Origin: DATGKK01 sp035294725
Lineage (GTDB): Bacteria; Actinomycetota; Acidimicrobiia; Acidimicrobiales; Bog-793
Length of the DNA stretch: 37,935 bases
Direction: 5' to 3'
Assembly: GCA_035294725.1 (NCBI GenBank)
Contig: DATGKK010000093.1
Coordinates: 1-37,935, forward strand
Shown here: one piece after another, positions 8,229-16,976 of the stretch
How the letters are laid out: every line of letters begins with the position of its first letter
Position numbering within the stretch: the stretch's first letter is position 1
Position numbers and translations under genes: made by a program
Notes under the pieces: model-generated
Told to the model about the DNA's origin: nothing
Database searches by the model: none
The model's input: the letters and a program-made list of their open reading frames with translations, nothing else

Positions 8229-9371
8229 TCAGGCGGTGGTGAGCTCTCCCTTGGCGAGCTGGAAAGCGGCGTACTCCTCCTCGGTGTCGGCCCAGTTCTC
8301 GAACTGGATGGCACCGAGCTCGGTGAACTTCTGGCGCAGCCAGCCGTCCCCCGCGTCGAGGAGGCCGAGCTTCTTCAGGTTCGGCACGATCTTCGAGAAC
8401 AGCATCACCTGGAAGGCCGTGCGGTCCGGAGCCGCCATCGTGAGCGGGAGGACGTCTTTCGGCGAGACCCCCATCCGGTCCCAGACCTCCTGCTGGAGGA
8501 AGCGGTCGCGCATGCGCACCGCCGCCTCGTAGGCGAACTCCTGGCGCTCGCGGATCTCGGACCCGGACAGCTCGGTGTAAAAGTCCTGGAGGGCGAGGAC
8601 GCCGAAGGCGACGTGGCGGGCCTCGTCGGCCATCACGTAGCGGAGGAGCTGCTTGAGCAGCGGCTCCTGGGTGAGCGCGTGCATGAAGCCGAAGGCAGCG
8701 AGGGCGAGGCCCTCCACCATGATCTGCATGCCGAGGAACGTCATGTCCCAGCGGGAGTCGGCGATGATGTCGTCGAGCAGCAGTCGCAGGTGGGCGTTGA
8801 TCGGGTAGTGGCTCGAGAGCTTCTCGTCGAGGTACTTCGCGAACACCTCGACGTGGCGAGCCTCGTCCATCACCTGGGTGGCGCCGTAGTACTTGGCGTC
8901 GATCCAGGGCACCGACTCGACCACCTTCGCCGTGCACACGAGGGCACCCTGCTCTCCGTGCATGAACTGCGAGAGGGTCCAGTTCTGCCCCTCGATGCCG
9001 AGCTGGATCCACTCCTTCTCGCCCCAGTGCGCGAGTGGCGTGCCCGACAGATCGACGAGCTCGTGCAGGGGCGGGCCGAGCATCAGCTGCTGCTCGGCGA
9101 CGAGCTTCTCCTGGTCGACCTCGGTGTCCCAGGGAAGGTCCGTCTCCGCGTTCCACATCGAGGTCTTGGCCTTCTCGTAGAGGCGGTTCAGCTTCGGCCG
9201 GGAGCCCTTGTCGTAGTCCCAGGTGAAGATGGTGTCGTACTCCGAGCGCACGGCGTGCAGCGCCTCGTCGAGATCGGTGTTCGACACGGCCAGGATGGCG
9301 GCGATGTCGTCGACGTCGCTCCGCCCGATCTGCTCGGCAAGCCGGGATGCCTCGTCGAAGTCAAGTGACAT
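8229..9371 (-). CDS. Ferritin-like diiron carboxylate protein of unknown substrate
   Basis: A 380-residue four-helix-bundle protein with a complete diiron ligand set readable by eye: Glu140 (MHGEQGAL), the DEARH box at 169-173 (Glu170, His173), Glu220 (MVEGLALA) and a second DEARH box at 249-253 (Glu250, His253). This E, ExxH, E, ExxH pattern is shared by ribonucleotide reductase R2-like proteins, AurF-type N-oxygenases and related ferritin-like oxygenases. No radical-carrying Tyr can be assigned by eye and no R1 gene is nearby, so an oxygenase or oxidase is more likely than RNR. The start ATG 9371 has AAGGGGAG 8 nt upstream. It lies 14 nt behind a TetR gene, so the pair is probably one operon controlled by that regulator. 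Confidence 0.82.
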   Translation of the reverse strand: MSLDFDEASRLAEQIGRSDVDDIAAILAVSNTDLDEALHAVRSEYDTIFTWDYDKGSRPKLNRLYEKAKTSMWNAETDLPWDTEVDQEKLVAEQQLMLGPPLHELVDLSGTPLAHWGEKEWIQLGIEGQNWTLSQFMHGEQGALVCTAKVVESVPWIDAKYYGATQVMDEARHVEVFAKYLDEKLSSHYPINAHLRLLLDDIIADSRWDMTFLGMQIMVEGLALAAFGFMHALTQEPLLKQLLRYVMADEARHVAFGVLALQDFYTELSGSEIRERQEFAYEAAVRMRDRFLQQEVWDRMGVSPKDVLPLTMAAPDRTAFQVMLFSKIVPNLKKLGLLDAGDGWLRQKFTELGAIQFENWADTEEEYAAFQLAKGELTTA

Positions 9372-9385
9372 GTTGACTACTCCCC

Positions 9386-10171
9386 TTAGTCGGTGGTCGG
9401 TTCGGTGCAGCTCGACCGCTCGGCGGCCGAGCGAACGCGGATGCCCGGGAGGACGAACTGACGGACGAGGCGCCGGGCGCGCTCCTCGCCGATCGGTGCA
9501 GGGTGGAGGGCGATCTTCGCCGGCACGAGGGGCGGCGCGCCCGAGGCGGCCCGCCGGGCCCCGTCCTCGACGACCCCGGCCGGGCAGGCCAGGTAGGAGA
9601 AGAGCAGGCGCACCACCCACTCGGCCACGCGCCGCGCCTCGGTCTCGCCGAGCTCGGCGCGCAGGTACGGCAGGAGGCGGTCGCCGGCGACGGCGAGGAC
9701 CCGATCGAAGGCGTGGAACGAGACGAAGGGCAGCACGGCCTCGGGCTCGTACTCGAGCACGAAGCGCAGCGCCGGGTTCGCCGCCAGCAGCTCGCCGCTC
9801 ACGCTCAGCACGGCCGTGAGCAGGTCCTCCAAGTTCTCGGCCCGGTCGAGGTGCTCACCGAGGCGGACGAAGAACTCGTCGACCTCGAAGCGCACGAGCG
9901 CCGACAGCACCTCGTCGCGCCCCCCCGGGAAGGCCCGGTACACCGTGGCCCGGCTGAGGCCGGCTTCCCGGGCGATGTCGTCGACGGTCGTCTTCGAGAC
10001 GCCGAAGCGGCCCACGCAGCGGCGGGCTCCGTCGATGACCCGGGCCCTGGAGCCGCTGGCCTGCGGCGAGGGGGGAACGCCGGTGGAGGCGGCTCCAGGC
10101 CCGGGCACGGGTTGGTGGACGTCGGCCGTCAACAGATGCCCGAGCCCACGGTCCGCGAGGGCGGTGCCCAC
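9386..10171 (-). CDS. TetR/AcrR family regulator, likely autoregulated
   Basis: A 261-residue one-component repressor. An unusual Pro/Gly-rich tail of about 40 residues precedes the HTH domain (about 41-92, recognition region IAREAGLSRATVYRAFPGG). A ligand-binding helical domain follows (about 95-240). It begins at GTG 10171, which has no ribosome-binding site and stands 9 nt after a -10 element. The promoter overlaps an 8-bp inverted repeat that is a natural operator. Downstream by 14 nt is the diiron protein, its most likely target. The next gene upstream is another TetR with a similar HTH (GVSRATLYRYFPGGRDE), suggesting a shared origin. If the protein started later, at about residue 40, it would have ordinary TetR length. 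Confidence 0.88.
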   Translation of the reverse strand: MGTALADRGLGHLLTADVHQPVPGPGAASTGVPPSPQASGSRARVIDGARRCVGRFGVSKTTVDDIAREAGLSRATVYRAFPGGRDEVLSALVRFEVDEFFVRLGEHLDRAENLEDLLTAVLSVSGELLAANPALRFVLEYEPEAVLPFVSFHAFDRVLAVAGDRLLPYLRAELGETEARRVAEWVVRLLFSYLACPAGVVEDGARRAASGAPPLVPAKIALHPAPIGEERARRLVRQFVLPGIRVRSAAERSSCTEPTTD

Positions 10172-10174
10172 GCC

Positions 10175-10201
10175 TGAGACAATATGCGCGCTTTTGTCTC
10201 A
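10175..10201. promoter_or_regulatory. Operator-like inverted repeat over the TetR promoter
   Basis: Perfect 8-bp arms TGAGACAA (10175-10182) and TTGTCTCA (10194-10201) separated by 11 bp. The dyad covers the -10 element and most of the spacer, so bound protein would block RNA polymerase. The size fits a TetR dimer site. The cognate regulator is probably the adjacent TetR (inference). Confidence 0.6.
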
Positions 10202-10208
10202 GCGTCAA
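10181..10208 (-). promoter_or_regulatory. Sigma-70-type promoter of the TetR-diiron operon
   Basis: On the minus strand -35 TTGACG (10208-10203), 16-nt spacer, -10 CATATT (10186-10181), then 9 nt to GTG 10171. The RNA leader would be 0-3 nt. This is one of the best promoter matches in the window. Confidence 0.6.
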
Positions 10209-10244
10209 GCGAATTGCACCGAGAGCGGGCAGAACCAACCACTC

Positions 10245-10892
10245 TCAGCGTTGGGGGCGGCGCTGGAGGCCGGCGAGGAGCTCGCTGCGGACGAGCTCGC
10301 GCACCTGCTCCCTGTCGGCGAGGTCCCAGCCGCCCGGCGCCTCGATGAACGAGAGGGTGAGGCGCGCCACGTACTCGGCAGCCTCGGGCACGGCGACGCC
10401 CTCGGCAAGCTCGTAGCCCGAGAGGCGGTCCTCGAAGAAGGCCGTGATGAGGCCGAGCACCCAGGCGGCCTCGAGCGACAGGTGCGGCAGCAGCCGCTCG
10501 GGCTCGGTGCCGAGGAGACGCTGCAAGAGGGCGTGGCCCTCGATGGCGAGGTGGGCGAAGTGGATGCCGTCGACGAGGAGGCTCTCCACGTCCCGGGCTC
10601 CCTCGACCGCCTCGGCCAGTCTCTGGAAGAACCGGAGGGTCTCGTTGGTGACGACGGCGGCGACGAGCTCGTCGCGCCCGCCCGGGAAGTAGCGGTACAA
10701 GGTGGCCCGGGAGACCCCTGCCCCCCGGGCCACCTCCTCGAGCGAGGTCGCCCCGATGCCGCGCTCGGCGATGCACCGGTAGGCCGCCTCGAGCAGCCGT
10801 GTCCGCACGTCGGGGCCGGCCTCCGGCTCGGCTCGAGGCTCGGGAGGCCCGCACGGCCCCGGGCCGGCGAGGTCGCCCTCCGGGCGGGTCAC
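10245..10892 (-). CDS. TetR/AcrR family regulator, overlapping the methyltransferase gene
   Basis: A 215-residue TetR protein. The HTH is at about residues 25-75 (GATSLEEVARGAGVSRATLYRYFPGGRDE) and the C-terminal ligand/dimer domain follows. The GTG at 10892 overlaps the methyltransferase stop as GTGA, so translation is coupled to that gene; a second GTG at 10895 is possible. No separate promoter is visible. Its HTH resembles that of the next TetR downstream (10171-9386), and the two probably arose by duplication. Its target and ligand are unknown. Co-transcription with a DNA methyltransferase does not prove that it controls it. Confidence 0.85.
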   Translation of the reverse strand: MTRPEGDLAGPGPCGPPEPRAEPEAGPDVRTRLLEAAYRCIAERGIGATSLEEVARGAGVSRATLYRYFPGGRDELVAAVVTNETLRFFQRLAEAVEGARDVESLLVDGIHFAHLAIEGHALLQRLLGTEPERLLPHLSLEAAWVLGLITAFFEDRLSGYELAEGVAVPEAAEYVARLTLSFIEAPGGWDLADREQVRELVRSELLAGLQRRPQR

Positions 10893-11770
10893 CACTCGAT
10901 CGGGAGCGTGGCGCCGGCCGCGGCGGCCCGCTGCCGAGTCGTCTCGCAGTACGCCGGATCGACGTCGTAGCCGACCCATCTCCGCCCGGTCAGCACGGCG
11001 GCGACCGCGGTGGAGCCGCTGCCCATGAAGGGGTCGAGCACCCACTCGTCCCGGTAGGTGTAAAGCCGGATGAACCGCTTCGGGAGCTCGACGGGGAACG
11101 GCGCCGGATGCCCCACCCGCCGCGCCGACTCCGGCGGGATCTCCCAGACCGACAGTGTCGAGGCGAGGAACTCCTCGGCCGGGATGTCGCGCTCCCCCTT
11201 CACCACCCGGTCGAAGCGGCCCTTCGAGAAGCAGAGGCAGTACTCGTGGACGTCGCGTACGACGGGGTTGGCAGGAGACCGCCAGCTCCCCCAGGCGCAG
11301 TTGCCGCCGGCACCCTTCGCCTTTTGCCAGATGATCTCGGCGCGCATGAGAAAGCCGATCCGCAGCATCCGGGCCGTGACCTCGTGGGAGAGGGGGACGT
11401 AGGGACGCCGGCCGAGGTTGGCGACGTTGACCACCGCCCGGCCGCCGGGCTGCAGCACGCGGTAGGTCTCCTGGAAGACCCTGTCGAGGAGCGAGAGGTA
11501 CTCCTCGAAGGAGGCGTCGGAGTCGTAGTCCTTCCCGACGTGGTAGGGAGGAGAGGTCACCATGAGCGCGATGCTGTCGTCGGGCAGCTCGCTCATCTGC
11601 TCGGCCGAGTGCTCGAACACCTCGTTCGCGACCTCGGGCTCGGCGGTGTGGCGGTCGGTCGACTCCTCGACTCGCACGAGCGCTCGGCCGTAGTAGGCGG
11701 AGGCGTCGTGTCCCTCGCGGCGGCCGACGCCGAAGCTGCTCGTACCGGTCGGCCTTCTCCGTGGCGGCAT
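10889..11770 (-). CDS. Orphan site-specific DNA methyltransferase (beta class, N4-C or N6-A)
   Basis: A 293-residue amino-methyltransferase. The catalytic motif IV TSPPY (residues 72-76, in VTSPPYHVGKDYD) comes before the SAM-binding motif I DPFMGSGST (about 246-254). This order defines the beta class. The Ser-Pro-Pro-Tyr form occurs in both N4-cytosine and N6-adenine enzymes, so the modified base cannot be decided. No restriction endonuclease gene is present, so it looks solitary. Start ATG 11770 has GGTGA 5 nt upstream, which overlaps a possible -10 TACGGT. The gene follows dapB after a strong hairpin and overlaps a TetR gene downstream. Confidence 0.85.
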   Translation of the reverse strand: MPPRRRPTGTSSFGVGRREGHDASAYYGRALVRVEESTDRHTAEPEVANEVFEHSAEQMSELPDDSIALMVTSPPYHVGKDYDSDASFEEYLSLLDRVFQETYRVLQPGGRAVVNVANLGRRPYVPLSHEVTARMLRIGFLMRAEIIWQKAKGAGGNCAWGSWRSPANPVVRDVHEYCLCFSKGRFDRVVKGERDIPAEEFLASTLSVWEIPPESARRVGHPAPFPVELPKRFIRLYTYRDEWVLDPFMGSGSTAVAAVLTGRRWVGYDVDPAYCETTRQRAAAAGATLPIEW

Positions 11771-11777
11771 CGCCGTC

Positions 11778-11783
11778 ACCGTA
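11778..11783 (-). promoter_or_regulatory. Possible -10 element for the methyltransferase-TetR pair
   Basis: Minus strand TACGGT, 7 nt before ATG 11770. It could drive a leaderless mRNA independent of dapB, which the hairpin at 11823-11850 would make necessary. The same bases include the GGTGA that could act as a ribosome-binding site, so the two readings compete. Confidence 0.35.
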
Positions 11784-11822
11784 GCCGTCCCGCCTCGACC
11801 GGGCTGGGAGCGCCCGGGCGCC

Positions 11823-11850
11823 ATCGCCCGGTCCATGTGGACCGGGCGAT
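11823..11850 (-). terminator. Strong hairpin after dapB
   Basis: Perfect 13-bp arms ATCGCCCGGTCCA (11823-11835) and TGGACCGGGCGAT (11838-11850), only 2 nt apart, so an RNA stem of about 12 bp with a 4-nt loop. It begins 10 nt after the dapB stop codon. There is no T-tract, as is common for GC-rich actinobacterial terminators. Confidence 0.6.
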
Positions 11851-11868
11851 GTGGACCGGGCTATGTGG
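11835..11868. repeat. 14-bp tandem repeat, 2.4 copies, running through the dapB stop codon
   Basis: ATGTGGACCGGGCG (11835-11848), ATGTGGACCGGGCT (11849-11862) and a partial ATGTGG (11863-11868). The dapB stop (11861-11863) lies in the repeat. Either full copy can pair with the opposite arm at 11826-11835, so two alternative hairpins exist. Confidence 0.8.
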
Positions 11869-12697
11869 TGAGGCCGAGCAGGGGCTCGAGCCCGACCGTC
11901 ACCCCGGGCATGCCCGCCACCCGGCGCACGGCGAGGAGCACGCCGGGCATGAACGAGCTGCGGTCGGTCGAGTCGTGGCGCAAGGTGAGGGTCTCCCCGA
12001 GCGAGCCGAAGATGACCTCCTGGTGGGCCACGAGGCCCGGAAGGCGCACGGAGTGGATCTGGACGCCTCCCGCCGTCGTGCCACCCCGGGTGCCGGCGAG
12101 CACGGCCGTCTCGGTCGGCTCCTCCCTCCAGGCCGCCGCTCCGGAGGCGGCTCGGGCGGCCTCGATCCGCCGTGCCGTCTCGAGCGAGGTGCCCGAGGGT
12201 GCATCCCGCTTGCGGTCGTGGTGGAGCTCCACGATCTCGACCCCGTCGAGGTAGGGGGCGCACAGCTCGGCGCAGCGGATCATGAGGGTGGCGCCGACCG
12301 AGAAGTTGGCGGCGACCACGCAGTTCGCCCCGCTGCCCGCGAAGAGCTCCTCGAGCTCGGCGAGGTCGGCCGCAGCGAGGCCGGTCGTGCCGCAGACGGC
12401 GTGGACCGAGTGCTCCGCGCACCAGCGGAGGTTGGCGCGTGCCGCTGTGGCGACGGTGAAGTCGACGGCGACGTCCGCTCCCGCTCCGGCGATCTCGTCG
12501 GGATGACCGGCCACCTCGATGAGGGCGGCGCGGCCGCTCACGCTCGCCCCTCCGGCCGCCGCCACCTCGGCAAGTGGCCGCCCGGCTCCGTGCGGGTCGA
12601 CGGCGGCGACGAGCTCGAGGTCGCCCGAGCCGGTGACCGCGGCGCAGGTGGTCGCCCCCATGCGGCCCCCGGCGCCGAACACGGCCACTCTGATCAT
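11861..12697 (-). CDS. dapB: 4-hydroxy-tetrahydrodipicolinate reductase
   Basis: Reduces the DapA product with NAD(P)H in lysine/diaminopimelate synthesis. The 278-residue protein has an N-terminal Rossmann motif FGAGGRMG (7-14) and the catalytic and substrate-binding signature ELHHDRKRDAPSGT near residues 154-167 (His pair and Lys). The C-terminal dimer interface completes the fold; length is normal. ATG 12697 has no ribosome-binding site but lies exactly 6 nt after TAGCCT, so the mRNA is probably leaderless, like that of dapA. It is transcribed separately from the ABC importer by virtue of the hairpin at 12727-12745. Confidence 0.95.
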   Translation of the reverse strand: MIRVAVFGAGGRMGATTCAAVTGSGDLELVAAVDPHGAGRPLAEVAAAGGASVSGRAALIEVAGHPDEIAGAGADVAVDFTVATAARANLRWCAEHSVHAVCGTTGLAAADLAELEELFAGSGANCVVAANFSVGATLMIRCAELCAPYLDGVEIVELHHDRKRDAPSGTSLETARRIEAARAASGAAAWREEPTETAVLAGTRGGTTAGGVQIHSVRLPGLVAHQEVIFGSLGETLTLRHDSTDRSSFMPGVLLAVRRVAGMPGVTVGLEPLLGLTT

Positions 12698-12703
12698 CGC
12701 CGA

Positions 12704-12709
12704 AGGCTA
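12704..12709 (-). promoter_or_regulatory. -10 element of a leaderless dapB promoter
   Basis: Minus strand TAGCCT, then TCGGCG (6 nt), then ATG. Same geometry as dapA (TAGCGT-N6-GTG). The region upstream is the dppB terminator and holds no clear -35. Confidence 0.5.
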
Positions 12710-12726
12710 CCGGCGGCACCGCCGCT

Positions 12727-12745
12727 CCGCCGGGCCGCCCGGCGG
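12727..12745 (-). terminator. Hairpin terminator of the dpp operon
   Basis: Perfect 8-bp arms CCGCCGGG (12727-12734) and CCCGGCGG (12738-12745) with a 3-nt loop, starting 1 nt after the dppB stop. No T-tract. It separates dppB from dapB. Confidence 0.6.
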
Positions 12746-12746
12746 A

Positions 12747-13712
12747 TCAGCTGAGCCGCACCCTCGGGTCGAGCGCCGCGTAGGCGATGTCGACGATGGT
12801 GTTCATGACGACGATGAAGACCGCAGCGAGCAGCACGACGGCCGCCACGACGGGCAGGTCCCCGTTGAACAGCGCGTTGATCGAGAGCTCGCCGAGGCCG
12901 GTGAGCGAGAAGACGCGCTCGGTGACGATGGCACCGGCAAGCAGCGTGCCGACGTCGATCCCGAGCTGGGTCACCACCGGGGTGAGGGCGGCGCGAAGCC
13001 CGTGGCGGTAGATGACCGACCGCCGCGAGAGGCCCTTTGCCCGGGCCGTCCGGATGTAGTCCTCCCCGAGGGTGTCGAGCAGTGAGCTTCGGATGAGCCG
13101 GGTGTACACCGCTGCCTGGACGAGCGCGAGCGTGAGCCAGGGAAGGATGAGGTGCTGCGCCCAACCGGCCGGGTCGGCCGTGAGGGGCACGTAGCCGGCC
13201 GCCGGGAAGAAGTGCACCCCGGCCAGGCTGAGGTAGTAGTAGAAGACGAGGAGCGCGAGCACGCCGAGCACGAACGTCGGCATCGAGAGGAACGTGAGGG
13301 CGAAGATCGTGCCGGCCCGGTCCCGCTTCGTGCGCGGGTGCACCGCCGACATGATGCCGATCGGGAGCCCGATCAGCAGCCAGAAGAAGACCGCACCCAC
13401 GACGAGCGAGGCCGTGACCGGGAAGGCCCGGGCAAGCTCGGAGCGCACGGGCTCCGCGTTTTGGAAGTCGTTGCCGAAGTTGAAGTGGGCGAGCCCGACG
13501 AGGTAGTGCCAGTACTGCCACCAAAAGCCGTGGTTGAGCCCGAGGCGGATGGCCGCGTCGTGGATCGCCTGAGGGGTGGCGGCGTGCCCGGCGAAGCGGG
13601 CGGCGAGGTTCTGGGCGTTGCCGGCGAAGAAGATGAAGTAGGTGGCGAGCGTGATGACGACGATCACGATGGCCAGGTAGACGATGCGCCGGGCGATGAG
13701 GCCGAAGATCAA
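12747..13712 (-). CDS. dppB: ABC importer permease, DppB/OppB type
   Basis: Membrane subunit of a family 5 (peptide/nickel-type) ABC importer. The 321-residue protein begins MIFGLIARRIVYLAIVIVV and has about six hydrophobic segments. An EAA-loop region, EDYIRTARAKGLSRRSVIYRHGLRAAL written in part, contacts the ATPase. The start is TTG 13712, overlapping the dppC stop as TTGA, with GGGAGG 9 nt upstream; this is well supported because it leaves the first transmembrane helix intact. It is the last gene of the operon and is followed by a hairpin. Substrate cannot be read from the permease. Confidence 0.9.
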   Translation of the reverse strand: MIFGLIARRIVYLAIVIVVITLATYFIFFAGNAQNLAARFAGHAATPQAIHDAAIRLGLNHGFWWQYWHYLVGLAHFNFGNDFQNAEPVRSELARAFPVTASLVVGAVFFWLLIGLPIGIMSAVHPRTKRDRAGTIFALTFLSMPTFVLGVLALLVFYYYLSLAGVHFFPAAGYVPLTADPAGWAQHLILPWLTLALVQAAVYTRLIRSSLLDTLGEDYIRTARAKGLSRRSVIYRHGLRAALTPVVTQLGIDVGTLLAGAIVTERVFSLTGLGELSINALFNGDLPVVAAVVLLAAVFIVVMNTIVDIAYAALDPRVRLS

Positions 13713-14685
13713 CTGCTGCCACCTCCCGTGACGTGCGAGCGGCCCTGCCGGGGATCGAGAGCGTCTCGCAGCCCGTCCCCGAGGAGGTTGAAGGCGAGGG
13801 TCGTGAGGAACAGCGCGACGCTCGGGAAGACGAGCATCCACCACGCGATCGTGTAGAGGTCGCCGTTCTGTGCCTCGGCGATGATGTTGCCCCACGAGGC
13901 GGTCGGCGGCTGGATCCCGAGGCCGAGGTAGGAGAGCGTCGCCTCGAGCACGATGTTGACCGGGATCAGCAAGGTGGCGTACACGACGGCGAGGGCGACG
14001 AGGTTGGGGAGGATCTCGACGAACATGATCCGGAAGTCGCTCGCGCCGACGGCGCGGGCGGCTTCGGTGAACTCCCGCTCTCTCAAGCTGATCACCTGAC
14101 CGCGCACGAGCCGGGCGATGAGGGGCCACTGGAAGAAGGCCACGACGAGCAGGATCAGGGTGAGGCTGGCGCCGAAGCGGGCGACGAGGGCGAGGGCGAA
14201 CAGCAGGATCGGGAAGGCGAGCATGATGTCCATGAAGCGGGCGATGAGGGCGTCGATGGGCCCGCCGAAGTAGCCCGAGATGAGGCCGAAGGCGAGACCG
14301 AGCACGAGCGCCATCGCCGTGGCCCCGATCCCGACCTCGAGGGAGACCCGCGCTCCCCAGATGATCCGCGAGAGCAGGTCTCGACCGAGGTCGTCGGTGC
14401 CGAGCAGGAACTGGCCGCTCGGAGGGATCGGGTGACCGTAGAGGGTCAGCCCGTTCGAGTACTGCGTGTTGGGCGGATGGCCGATGAGATCGGTCAGCAA
14501 CGGGGCGAAGATGGCGACGAGGGTGATGAGCACGACGAAGCCGAGGGCGATCATGCTGACGCGGTCATGCCGCAGGCGGCGCCAGGCGAGCCGCATCGGG
14601 GTGAGCCCCTCCACATGGGTCGCGGCCTCGGCGGCCTCGAGGGAGGACTCGGGATCGCTCGGCGTCAACAGCTCCGTCGTCACAC

Positions 14686-14689
<4 letters not shown>
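13709..14689 (-). CDS. dppC: ABC importer permease, DppC/OppC type
   Basis: Second membrane subunit, 326 residues. The N-terminal tail and first membrane helix (MIALGFVVLITLVAIFAPLL, about 46-65) are followed by the family signature FLLGTDDLGRDLLSRIIWGA and the EAA motif EFTEAARAVGASD. Length is typical of DppC/OppC. ATG 14689 overlaps the ATPase stop as ATGA, and its own stop overlaps dppB as TTGA, so the three genes are translationally coupled. The permease order here (C before B) is the reverse of most dpp/opp operons. Confidence 0.92.
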
Positions 14690-16872
<2,183 letters not shown>

Positions 16873-16903
16873 CGTTCACGTCTCCTTCAACGATGTCGCC
16901 GGA

Positions 16904-16919
16904 CCGGCAACGCTGCCGG
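16904..16919 (-). other. Intercistronic hairpin between dppA and the ATPase gene
   Basis: CCGGCA-ACGC-TGCCGG, a perfect 6-bp stem with a 4-nt loop inside the 104-nt gap. Such hairpins often protect upstream binding-protein mRNA, giving more binding protein than transporter; that role is inferred. Confidence 0.45.
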
Positions 16920-16976
16920 ATGCTCAGGTCGTGCGGTCGTGGTAGGGCTCCGACGTCGGCCCGGTGCTCTCTGGGC

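Noticed and set aside
11771..11836. N-terminal extension of the methyltransferase to ATG 11836
   Set aside because: It would read through the perfect hairpin after dapB and adds a low-complexity segment; ATG 11770 has local start signals.
10893..12719. Upstream extension of the TetR frame through the methyltransferase and dapB
   Set aside because: This is the open frame opposite or offset to real genes; the TetR homology begins only after GTG 10892.
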